Positions 32,867 through 43,349 of a DNA stretch of 64,000 bases are shown in pieces. The notes under the pieces are model-generated. The model saw nothing but the letters and a program-made list of their open reading frames with translations. It ran no database searches and was not told where the DNA came from. The stretch is taken from positions 43,090,001 through 43,154,000 of the forward strand of contig NC_134013.1 of assembly GCF_040712315.1 (NCBI RefSeq), read 5' to 3'. The stretch's first letter is position 1, and every line of letters starts with the position of its first letter. The stretch is from Castanea sativa (Eukaryota; Streptophyta; Magnoliopsida; Fagales; Fagaceae). Made by a program: the position numbers and the translations under genes.

Positions 32867-33515
32867 ATCAACGAAACATGATTATACCCACAAATTTTGA
32901 ACTTAATGGAGTCTAAAAATACACACAAAAACATCTAAAAGATATTTTATCATGAACATGGTATGCACAACACAAAACATAGTATAATGCATAAAAATGA
33001 AGAACAAACATGCAAAACATGTAGAATAAGCATTATAATTACAATACCAGAAAAACCCATGAATCAAACTCAACAAAACATCAACAAAACCATATTCAAC
33101 AACCATATATCAAATCTCAACATAAACAAAAAATTCAAGAAAACTAGGGCCAAAAACATGAAATACTTTGAAAATGAAAGAAAACCCATACCTTTTCTCG
33201 AAGATTGATGAAGAAAATGGAGGTTTGGTGAGTGAAAATGGAGGTTTGGGGAGAGGAAGAGGCAGACAAGACAATGAGGGTGCACGTGATGCGAGGGAAA
33301 ACTAAAAAGTTTTTGAAAACTATCTTGAATTTAACCCTATTTGTGCAAAACACGCGATTTACGTGACTGGAATGACTCACGAGCAAGTTGCCCAAATGAG
33401 TCGCCAAAAACCCTTGACAAAATTTTGAAAAATTTGTCTACGTGTTTTTTGTGTCCACTCACGAACAAGTCGCGAAAGGAAATGCCAAACCTTCTGAGTA
33501 AACTCACGACCAAGT
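32867..33515 (-). other. Leader of element N, distal part
   Basis: No frame with a recognisable domain. On the minus strand 'cttcgagaaaag/gtatggg' near 33190 looks like a splice donor after a UTR-like purine/pyrimidine segment, so the transposon-protein gene may once have had a spliced leader (inference). From 33340 on there are three copies of ACTCACGA(A/C/G)CAAGT (plus strand) and other TCGCGA-like motifs reminiscent of N's LTR. Confidence 0.5.
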
Positions 33516-33653
33516 TGTTAGGACATATGTGATTCATGTTAGGAACATATGTCAACATTTTATGTAATTGGCATATGCTTTGACAAAACGCACTTTAGTT
33601 GTAATTGGGTAGATCTAGGATGTGTTTAATGCTTCAAGAAATAAGGTTTCAAG
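33516..33653 (+). repeat. Fragment of SIRE-like LTR (B/D type)
   Basis: Starts TGTTAGGACATATGTGATT as in D's LTR and follows it for about 138 bp (including 'ttgacaaaacgcacttt' and 'gtagatctaggatg'), then is cut by an inverted copia fragment. Confidence 0.85.
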
Positions 33654-34072
33654 TGTTGAAAAATCTGGTTTTGTATCTCATACAAAACACACAGCGGAAA
33701 CAACAAATGTGGATCTATTTCATTCATGATTGATAACATGCACAATGTTACACTTAGTCTAGTGTGCACCATTATCTAGAATCATGTGTAGCCACATTTC
33801 ATCTCCCTTTTTAGTGTTTAAACTTGTAGTACCATGAAACAAAACACCCTCCTTTGGGATCGCGAGGCATATACGCCAAGACGAGGTGCTTGTTCACACT
33901 ACTTTAAACAGGTAAGTTCAATCTTGTAGTAATATGAAGTAAACACCCTCCTTTGGGATCGCGAGGCATATATGCCAAGACGAGGTGCTTACCCACACTA
34001 CTATGAACCGATAATGGAGGCCGTGAGATCCAACTCTTGTATCTCTCTGCCACTAGAAATTTTAAAACAAGT
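33654..34072 (-). mobile_element. Inverted, internally deleted fragment of the A/F/J/M copia family
   Basis: Minus strand. 33654-33745 is the last ~90 bp of the LTR (starting, plus strand, TGTTGAAAAATCTGG), directly joined to leader sequence from 33746 (including the duplicated 'tttgggatcgcgaggc' units at 33855-33870 and 33955-33970) that fades at about 34072. Most of the LTR and all coding sequence are missing, so at least one large deletion joined LTR to leader. Confidence 0.8.
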
Positions 34073-34244
34073 AGATTGTCCTGAAATCATTGTGATCTCA
34101 TCACAATTTTAACCTTACACATCAAATGTGTTTAATTGTTTAAATTTGATGTGATGTTACTAGTCACGTCACAATAGCGTAACGAACATTCGCGCAATCA
34201 CAAAGAAGTTTAATCATGTACTCCGTGAAGTAAATACCTTCCGC
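34073..34244. other. Spacer with inverted repeats
   Basis: No match to other elements here. CACATCAAAT (34118-34127) and ATTTGATGTG (34144-34153) form a perfect 10-bp inverted repeat with a 16-base loop; TGTGAT-CTC-ATCACA lies at 34091-34105. The right end is the truncation point of element F's 5' LTR. Confidence 0.6.
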
Positions 34245-34673
34245 TTGGAGCTAGTGTCTTATTGGTCCCTTTGGTCCCACTCCAAGCCACACACTAAAGC
34301 CCAATTGGAAAGGCCCAATAGGTCAACCCAATTAGATAATCAGTTAGTTATAAAGAGAGAAACATACAGAATTTTTATTAAGGATATAAGAAACGGTGTG
34401 TATGTGAGAGTGAGACACACTTTCATTCTCCCTTTGAAAATTGATTGAGAGACCACACATCTTGGGCGTAAAGTGGAATTGGAGTGAAGATTAAAAGTGT
34501 TCCCAAGTGCTTCTAATCTTGATTTTTGAATTTCTCCACACCAAGGTACGCTATCTTGTTCTTAAATTCTGAAATTTACATAGTGCACGTTATCAATCAT
34601 GAATGAAATAGATCCTTGTTTGTTGCTTCCGCTATGTGTTTTGTATGAGATACAAAACCAGTTTTTTCCAACA
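34245..34673 (+). repeat. 5' LTR of element F, truncated
   Basis: Last 429 bp of the LTR, from TTGGAGCTAGTGTC to TTTTTTCCAACA. Includes the TATA-like box 'gttataaagagag' near 34350. Confidence 0.92.
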
Positions 34674-34675
34674 AT

Positions 34676-34688
34676 TAGTATCAGAGCC
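34676..34688 (+). other. Primer-binding site of element F
   Basis: TAGTATCAGAGCC, one G-to-A change from the tRNA-Met-complementary site. Confidence 0.9.
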
Positions 34689-35283
34689 AGGTTTTCATAT
34701 CATGGTTGTATAGCATGTGATTGGATTTTTGAATTTTAGAAAACCGTTATCTTTGTGTTTTCAAATTTCTGCATAAAGATATTGTTCCATAAACCTTGTG
34801 GGCATTGATAAATATATGCAATATATTGTTTTGCATGACACCAAGAGTGCACTGATTGGTTATTCATTCAATAACCATTAATGGAAAACTTTGTTTGTAA
34901 TATATATTGCAAGTGAGATTGAATATTGTACCATGTCTTCGTGATGGCCATTGATATATTGCCATGAATTTGTATGGATTGCATTGAATGTTATATCATA
35001 GATTGCCATGAATCTGTACGGACTGCATTGTTTTATGGTAGTTATTGATTATTCGAGTAACTGTTCTGTAACTGCCATATTTGTGAATCATCAATGCACG
35101 GCTTGGACTTCATGCATGGTTTGCATGGCTTGAACGTAATTCCACGGATTGTCATTGCATGGCTTGGAATATAGTTGCACGGCTTGGCTACACCAAGGAT
35201 TCAATTGTCTTGCATGCAATATTATAAAAGTTTCCATATGCATTATTTGCATGTATCATCCGTAAATCCTTGATGGCATGCAA

Positions 35284-35357
<74 letters not shown>

Positions 35358-35428
35358 GTAATAATTATATATTACATATATTAATTTGTATATTATATTA
35401 TATATAATATAATATGGATTTTTATATG
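34689..35428 (+). other. Leader of element F, first part
   Basis: Non-coding; several 'gcatggcttgg' and 'ttgcatggctt' phrases (35100-35185), then an (AT)n run. Interrupted by solo LTR P. Confidence 0.75.
35286..35355. repeat. (AT)n microsatellite
   Basis: About 35 AT dinucleotides in the F leader. M has a shorter, interrupted AT tract at the matching place (61528-61600). Confidence 0.97.
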
Positions 35429-36276
35429 TGTAGGGGCATTGGGCCCAGTAATTTACCAAGGATGGCCCAACGAAGTCTTTTGGGCTAGAAACCCAAATCC
35501 GAAGACGTCAAAATGATCTTGGAGTATCTGAATGTATCTCATAAAGAAATGCCAAGTAAAGATATGATAAACGGATGACCAAGTTAGGTCCAAAGAGAAG
35601 ATGTGTCCTCGGATTGTTAAGCCGAGGACATAGGAAGAGAGGTTTAGTGTCCCCGGGCTATGTTATAAAGAATCCTACGACTACGGGAATACACAGTACA
35701 CGTGGAGGACAATAGAAGGAACAGTGGAAATATCTAAGGTAAAGCTGCTACCACCGCCCATACATTAAAAGCTCTGTAATTGATACGTTGACTGCATAGA
35801 TGGAAGGATGGGACCCCAGCATGGAGTTTGGAACTTGGTCCCTAACCCCAGCAGGCTTTAGGGAAGAATTGATAGGACAAGTATCCAAAATCAGCATTGT
35901 AACCATGAGGTGGAAGATGATGAAGAGGGGAAGAAGAAGTATAAATAAAGAGGAAGACATACAAAGAAAAGGGGAGGCTTTTTCAGTAAGAAAAAGGGCC
36001 AATAGTATATGATAATCAAGAATTGTATCCAAACTTTAGGAAATACTGTTATAAATTATCCTCGGATTGTGTCCGAAGAGGAATTTTCAGTCTTACTCTT
36101 GTAAACAACTCTTTATTTTGTGCCATTGGGCCCAAAGCCCGTTCTTTTCCTTGTCATCTAAACCATCCTTGAAATCTAGATTACAAACCCATCCTCTACA
36201 AATTTTATTGTAAAAAATGCCTTTCAAGCTCATTTCCTTCCAGTCATAGTTTGGGAATTTGAATTGTGTCCTTACA
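35429..36276 (+). repeat. Solo LTR P (distinct LTR family)
   Basis: 848 bp, TGTAGGGGCATTGGGCCC...GTGTCCTTACA, with inverted ends and a perfect duplication ATATG (35424-35428 and 36277-36281). Not related by eye to any other LTR here. It has 'tcctcggattgt' and 'gccgaggaca' motifs and a TATA-like 'agtataaataaag' near 35938, supporting plus orientation. Superfamily not determinable; no internal region is present. Confidence 0.9.
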
Positions 36277-36281
36277 ATATG

Positions 36282-37023
36282 TAATAAGGGTTTTAATTAC
36301 GTTATATATATTTATATATGTTAATGCTAGTTTAATGAAATTTATTCCTAATGAAATTAGGATTATATTTTCAAAGTGTCTAGCATTATTATGGTTCTTC
36401 ATCTTAAAAACCTTTAATTTAAAATATCTAGTGGGAGAGAGATACAAGGGTTGGATCTCACGGCCTCCATTGTTGGTTCATAGTAGTGTGAAATATATAC
36501 TTTGTCTTTGCCTCGAGCATAGCATTCCATGCGGAGAGTATGTATTTCATGGTCCTACAAGATTGAATTTTCTGGTTTATAGTGGTTTGATAAACACCTT
36601 GTCTTAACTTCGAGCTTTGCATTCTATGCGGAGGGTGTTTTTATCATGGTACTACAAAATAAGCCTGTTAAGGGATGAAATGTGGTTACACATGATTCTA
36701 GACAATGGTATACTCTAGACTAAGTATTATAGTATCCTTTATGCTGAGTTCTTACTATTATTACTTAGAGGCTAAATGTAAAACGGCATATTATTAGTGT
36801 TTGATAAGAGTTATCATGATAGCACTAATAATGAGAACAGTTCTCAATCAATCATTGTATTTTATGTTCACTCTATGCTGAGGGATATTGAATATGAGAT
36901 TGGGTTGTTGTTGCATATTTTATATTATGGTTCTATTAAGGTTCCATACTATTTGTTTATATGCTAAATTGATAATGTCCAATTTACTTATTGTATTCAT
37001 GTTTATTGTTTTCAAATTTTATT
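36282..37023 (+). other. Leader of element F, second part
   Basis: Non-coding. Carries the family's duplicated leader unit at about 36480-36660 with the boxes 'gcattccatgcggagagt' and 'gcattctatgcggagggt'. The gag start follows directly. Confidence 0.8.
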
Positions 37024-40000
37024 ATGGCATCATTTAGTCCACTTGTTGCTATTCTTAACCAAAACAAACTGACTGAATCCAACTATATTGACTGGAAAAG
37101 AAATTTGGACATTGTTCTTACAACTAAAGAGCACAAATATGTGCTTACTCAACCATGTCCTAGCTTTCCTTCATTAGATGCTCCTCTTGAGGAAAAACAA
37201 TGATATAATCGTTGGTAGAAATCTAATGAGATGGCTAAGTGTTATATCCTAGCATCTATTTCAAATGTTCTACAGCATCAAATGCAAGATGTAGAATATG
37301 CTTCGGACATAATACATAGTCTAAAGGAGATGTTTGGTGAGCAAGGCCGTTCTGCATGGCAAGAAACTATGAGGCAAATTTATAATACCAAAATGGCTGC
37401 AGGAAGTTCAGTGAGGGAGCATTGTCTTAGGATGATTGCTAATCTGAACACATTAGAAGTTTTAGGTGCCGACATTGATGGAGAATCCCAAGTGGATATG
37501 ATACTCCAATCACTACCGAAATCATTCAAGGAATTCAGACTCAATTATAATATGAACAAAAAGATTTATTCTTTGTCTGAATTAATGAATGAGTTAGTGG
37601 CAGTGGAAGGCATCCTTGGTAATTCTAGTGTTGAAGCCAATGTGGGTGAAGCTTCTACTTCTCAACCTAAGTCGAAAGGCAATGGTAAGAAGAAGAAGAA
37701 GAAGGACTTCACTAAGAAAGATGGTAAACAAATTGCCTTAGGAGTCGCCATTGTGGTGAGAAAGAACATTGGAAGAGGAATTGTCCAACATTCAAGGCTG
37801 CCAAGAATAAGGGTATGAAAAGTTCATTTCTTCTTGAAATATGTTTGGTACAGAATCCAACGGATTCCTGGTGTGTGGATTCAGGTTGTACTAATCATAT
37901 CTGCAATTCTTTGTAGGGGTTCCAGGAGACCAGAAAGTTGAATGAGGGAGAACTATTTCTTACTTTGGCTGATGGGAGCAAGATTCCGGTTGAAGCTGTT
38001 GAAGTGTTTAATTTATGTTTTAAGTCTAGAGTTTTAATATTGGAAGACTATTTGTATGTACCTAATGTTCGTAGGAATTTAATTTCTGCAACTTACTTAG
38101 GTAAACATGGATATTGTGTTATCCTCAAAAACAATGTTGTAATAAAGAAGGATAAAATGTTTATCTGTTTTGGCAATATTGTGGATGGTCTTTATATTTT
38201 AACTCCTGACAAGCATGAATTATACAACTCTGAATTAGATAGTAGCTCTCGTGTAAAATCATTAAAGAGAAAGTTTCCTTCTACTAGTGATGCATATCTA
38301 TGGCACTTGTGTTTAGGTTATATTAATTCAAGTAGGATTCAAAGACTAATCAAAGATGGACTTTTACAGCCCATAGATTTTGATAGTTTTCTAGTTTGCG
38401 AATCTTGTTTGGAAGGTAAAATGACCAAACGGCCTTTTAATGCAAAGGGTAGAAGAGCCCAAGATTTGCTAGAACTAGTTTATTCAGATGTATGTGGTCC
38501 TATGTCAATCCAAGTAAGAGGTGGCTATGAGTATTTCATTACTTTCACTGATGATTACTCTAGATTTGGTTATGTGTACCTAATGAAACGGAAGTCTGAA
38601 GCCTTTGAAAAGTTCAAAGAGTTTAGGGCTGAAGTTGAAAATTAATTGGGTAAACACATAAAGGTCATTCGATCTGATCAAGGTGGCGAATACCTTCTTA
38701 GTGACTTCAAGGATTACTTGACTAAAAATGGGATTATATCCTAGTTGACTACACCTGGAACTCCACAACAAAATGGTGTAGCACAAAGAAGGAATAGGAC
38801 TCTTTTAGATATGGTTAGGTCCATGTTGAGTTATTCGACTCTACCAATTTCTTTTTGGGGATATGCCTTAAATACTGCAATGTATCTTCTAAATTTAGTA
38901 CATTCGAAGTCTATTCCTAAAACACCTGTAGAGTTGTGGAATGGGTGTAAGCCTAGTATAAGACATCTCCACATTCGGGGTTGTCCAGCACATGTGTTGA
39001 AAGGAAAGTCTGACAAGTTACAGTCTAAAACAAAAGTGGTATTTTTTGTAGGGTATCCAAAAGGAATAGTTGGAGGTTTATTCTATGGTCATAAGGATAA
39101 TAAAGTGTTTGTTAGCACAAATGCCAAATTCTTGAAAAATGACTATATGAATAATTTTACTCCTAGAAGTAGAGTTGTCTTGGCTGAAATGAATGGACCT
39201 GTAGTTGAACAACCAATGGATGAAACTAGGGATGATGTGGCTGTATTAGATACACCACAAGATACTACTCATGAGATGTCTAGTACATGGGTGCCTCGTC
39301 GTAGTGAGAGAATTGTTCGGCCTCCTATAAGATTTGTAGGTTTGGGAGAAACTTATGAAGCTATCTCAAAAGAGGCTGAATCGGATCCCTACACTTATGA
39401 GGAGGCAATGAATGATATAGATGCACAACATTGGGTCCAAGCTAGGAAATCTGAATTGGATTCTATGTATTCCAATCATGTATGGGATCTTGTAGAGGCG
39501 CCTAACGACATTAAACCTGTTGGTTGCAAATGGGTTTACAAGAGGAAGGGAGGGATAGATGGAAAGGTTGAAACCTTTAAAGCAAGACTAGTGGCGAAAA
39601 GGTATACATAAAGAAGGTATTGATTATGATGAAACTTTTTCGCCAGTAGCCATGCTTAAGTCTATCAGAATTCTCTTATCCATTGCTGCTCATTATGATT
39701 ATGAGATTTGGCAAATGGATGTCAAGACTGCTTTTCTTAATGGAAATCTTGAAGAAGAAATATACATGTTGCAACTAGAAGGTTTCATAGCAAAAAACCA
39801 AGAGCATATGGTATGCAAGTTGAATAGGTCCATTTATGGACTTAAACAAGCATATAGGTCATGGAACATCAGATTTGATCAAGCAATCAAGTCATTTGGT
39901 TTTGAACAAAATCTTGATGAGCCAAGTGTGTACAAAAGACATCGAGACAAAGTAGTAATGTTCCTAGTGCTTTATGTTGATGATATTTTACTCATTGGGA

Positions 40001-40958
40001 ATGATGTAGGGGTAATGTCATCGGTTAAAGTCTGGTTGTCAAGCCAATTTGATATGAAGGACTTGGGTGAGGCTAACTTTATCTAGGGATCAAGCTTTGG
40101 CGAGATCGCAAGAATAAGATGTTAGGCTTATCACAAGCTGGATATATAGATAAGGTCCTAGAACGGTTTAGCATGCAAAACTCCAAGAAATGATTGCTTC
40201 CTTTTAGACATGGAGTTCTTCTGTCTGATGACCAATGACCTAAGACTCAAGAGGAAGAAAATATGATGAGATAAGTTCCTTATACTTCTACAGTGGGAAG
40301 TCTCATGTATGCCATATTTTGTACTAGACCAGATATTTGTTATTCAGTTGGCATGGTCAGCCGATATCAATCAAATCCAGGACCAAAACATTGACAAGCT
40401 GTAAAGCATATTCTCAAGTATCTTAGGAGAACGAGAGATTATATGCTTGTTTACTGGTGTGAGGATTTAATTCCCATTGGCTATATAGATTCAGATTTTC
40501 AATCAGATCTAGATTTCAGAAAATCCACTTCAGGATGTGTTTTCACCTTGGGAGGTGGAGCCATAAGTTGGAGGAGTGTTAAGCAATCTTGTATTGCGAA
40601 CTCCACCATGGAAGCTGAGTACGTTGCTGCTTGTGAAGCAGCAAAGAAGGCTGTTTGGCTGAAGAAATTCCTTTCTCATCTTGGTGTTATGAGAATGGAG
40701 CAAGTTCCCATCACATTGTTTTGCGACAATAGTGGAGCGGTTGCACAAACCAAAGATCCAAGGAATCACAAGAAAGGAAAGTACATTGAGAGAAAGTACC
40801 ACATCATTCGAGACATTGTTGCTCGTGGAGATGTAGTGGTAGAAAAGATTGAAAGTGCAAATAATCTAGAAAATCCCTTTACCAAAGCCTTGACTCAAAG
40901 GACTTTCGAGTCACATTTGGAGGGAATGGGAGTTAGATTAGTGCACAATAGTCTTTAG
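37024..40958 (+). pseudogene. gag-pol of element F, degraded
   Basis: Complete order of a copia polyprotein. gag from MASFSPLVAILNQNK with a stop at 37201. Between the Lys-rich run and the protease about 40 bases are missing (near 37750), which removes the first Cys of the zinc knuckle and shifts frame. Protease SGCTNH is near 37884. Integrase frame 37938-38645 has FTDDYSR; the catalytic Glu is Gln (NGVAQRRNR, near 38785). Reverse transcriptase carries QMDVKTAFLNG and LYVDDILL (near 39980). RNase H has SDFQSDLDFRKSTSG and STMEAEYVA and ends LVHNSL with its original stop. Stops or frameshifts near 37201, 37217, 38645, 39611, 40086 and 40195 inactivate it. Confidence 0.93.
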
Positions 40959-40972
40959 GGCAAGTGGGAGAT
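40959..40972 (+). other. Polypurine tract of element F
   Basis: GGCAAGTGGGAGAT between the gag-pol stop and the 3' LTR; the same sequence occurs inverted in J. Confidence 0.85.
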
Positions 40973-42362
40973 TGTTAGGATGTGTACCCTTAAATCCTAT
41001 TGTATGATGCTATGTATGACTTAATGTTGTGTTTAATAAAGTTTTTTTATTTTTATCTAAAATAATGGTAACATGAATATTGAGACATTATCATATAGTC
41101 CATGAGATGCATAGTATGTGATTTATGTGATTTAGTCACTGAAGATATAAGTCACAAGTTCTTTGTAAACTCAGAATTTATAGTTTTGTAGTCGGTAATG
41201 AAATTGGGCATTTCATCTGAGAAGACTATAACGTATCAACTAAGACGATTTGTCTTGATCATGGAAGTGGAGACTTCTAGTTGATATGTTGATATGTTTT
41301 AAGAGTTAAGACATATTGAACTGGACCACTGTGAGATTTATTATTCTCTTAACAACTATCAAATGAATAATAAATCTCACGACTTATATTTGCATGAACT
41401 CTTAATCCTGAGAGAATAATGGACCTGATCATGAGGTGTAGCTTGCTTTGATATATTAGGAGTGAGATCTAAAGTAACGGTCAAAACCTCAGTATGTTAG
41501 GCAACCACATTTAGTGTTGATGGAACATATATTCTCAAGATGGAATTCATAGTCTCTTGATGGAGATATAAAATAGTCCGTTGAGATAAGTTTAATGGGT
41601 TTAATTATTCAGAGAGTTAGGCCTAACCACTTTGGTAAGAAATTACTAAAGTATATATTTATGAAATTGGATTTCATAAATATATAATGAATAACTTTAA
41701 AGGATTAAACTGGGTACTCAAGGATAAGATGTAGTAATTTACAAAGTGGCAATCTACATTCATGACTTTGTGTTACTACGAATATTTTATAAAGGGGTTG
41801 CATGTATAATAAAGTCTTGAGATATAATTTATTAATAAGGTCTAGAGTGCAATTATATTTATATAGTGGTATTAAATATAATTAATGGTAACTTTGGATT
41901 TGTCAAGAGTTGACGGAAAAGCCCAAGGCCCATTGGAGCTAGTGTCTTATTGGTCCCTTTTGGTCCCACTCCAAGCCACACACTAAAGCCCAATTGGAAA
42001 GGCCCAATAGGTCAGCCCAATTAGATAATCAGTTAGTTATAAAGGGAGAAACAAATAGAATTTTTATTATGGATATAAGAAACGGTGTGTATGTGAGAGT
42101 GAGACACACTTTCATTCTCCCTTTGAAAACTAATTGAGAGATCACACATCTTGGGCGTAAAGTGGAATTGGAGTGAAGATTAAAAATGTTCCCAAGTGCT
42201 TCTAATCTTGATTTTTGAATTTCTCCACACCAAGGTACGCTATCTTGTTCTTAAATTCTAAAATTTACATAGTGCACGTTATCAATCATGAATGAAATAG
42301 ATCCTTGTTTGTTGCTTCCGCTATGTGTTTTGTATGAGATACAAAAGCAGTTTTTTCCAACA
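40973..42362 (+). repeat. 3' LTR of element F
   Basis: 1390 bp, TGTTAGGATGTGTAC...TTTTTTCCAACA. Directly abuts a SIRE-like LTR fragment on the right. Confidence 0.95.
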
Positions 42363-43274
42363 GTTAGAACATATGTTATTGTAAATTGGCTAATCCTTTG
42401 ACAAAAAATACTTTACATGTAATTGGTTAAATTTAGAATGGTTTAAGACTTCAAGAAACATGTTGTTCAAGTCAAGTATTACGGCCATGAAGATTAGACC
42501 AAGAAACATGTGAAGAAAAGCTATTCATTTAAGCTAGACAAAAGCTGGACAGATTCTCAACAGAAGCATATCTATCGAGATTTAATGAATAAAGCTCAAC
42601 AGATTCTTGACAAATCGAGAATCTATCGAGATCTACGAAATCAGAATTTCCAGATCTAATTTTCGACCCAAGCTTGTGAAGGCCTCTAAAATAAGCTTTA
42701 TATATGTCTAGGGTTGTGTGAAAAGAAACCCTACACATAGAGAACATATATGAAAAAGTGACTGAGTGAATTATTCTCCCTGTAGAAGCTACTGCGCCTT
42801 TTGCGCCAAAGGGTTTTGCAACCAAGTACTTCTTGATCTTCATTGTTGATGAAGTAAAGAACTTTTCAGCCAACATTTTCTTCAAGTTGGTGGAGTTAGT
42901 CACATACTGGGATCCGTGCAACATTGGTTAGTCACGTACTGGGATTCGTGCAAAAGGGTGGCGTTCATATATTGAAGAGTTCAGAGGTTTTGAAGTGGTA
43001 GAAAATTTCTGCTGTAAGTTCATCTACAGGGATTGTAGAGTCTAAGGAAAAAGGTTTTGTACTATAGCTAAAACTTCTCTTTACTATAGTGAATTGCTTT
43101 TCGAGAAGATTTCCCCCCTTGGTTTTAACTATGAAATTAATTTGTTTCATTGGTTTTCCTAGGTCATCATATCTTGTCTTATTTACTATTCCACTGTGCA
43201 TGATATTGACATGATATTGATGTTTGTTTGTTTTAAAAAGGTTTATTCATAATAAATCTAATTAACAACTTGGG
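42363..43274 (+). repeat. SIRE-like LTR fragment (C type)
   Basis: Follows C's LTR from its first bases (GTTAGAACATATG, 'ggctaatcctttgac') to 'taattaacaacttggg', lacking the last ~55 bp and the first two or three bases. Includes the 'ctttactatagtgaattgc' segment and degenerate CTATCGAG motifs. 43275-43349 to its right is an unassigned 75-bp spacer. Confidence 0.85.
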
Positions 43275-43349
43275 CTCTTCTGCCTTTGTTTAGCTTGGAT
43301 GAGCTTACTTTATTGCACTTTACTAGTTTGAGCTTTGTAGTGCATGTTA

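Larger units (their letters stand above)
26850..33515 (-). mobile_element. Element N: non-autonomous LTR element with plant transposon protein gene
   Basis: Minus strand. 3' LTR (26850-29341) with polypurine tract, non-coding 3' region, a 'putative plant transposon protein' pseudogene, and an upstream leader (interrupted by solo LTR E) that reaches 33515, where a foreign LTR fragment starts. No 5' LTR is seen and no pol. The LTR family is confirmed by the solo copy Q at 55857-56908. Whether the transposon-protein gene belongs to the element or was captured is not decidable here. Confidence 0.7.
34245..42362 (+). mobile_element. Element F: Ty1/copia retrotransposon, 5' LTR truncated
   Basis: Partial 5' LTR, primer site, leader (with solo LTR P), full-length gag-pol pseudogene, polypurine tract and full 3' LTR. 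Same family as A, J and M. It is the most complete copy: all pol domains can be traced. The 5' 950 bp or so of the left LTR are missing, so no duplication can be tested. Confidence 0.94.

Noticed and set aside
35256..35459. Minus-strand frame with a Tyr-Ile repeat
   Set aside because: Translation of the (AT)n microsatellite.
42358..42370. Element F inserted in the SIRE-like LTR fragment, with GTTAG as its duplication
   Set aside because: F's left LTR end is missing, so no partner can be tested, and 33516-33653 overlaps rather than complements the right fragment.
43275..43349. 75-bp spacer between the LTR fragment and element J as a separate feature
   Set aside because: Too short to assign and without repeat structure.
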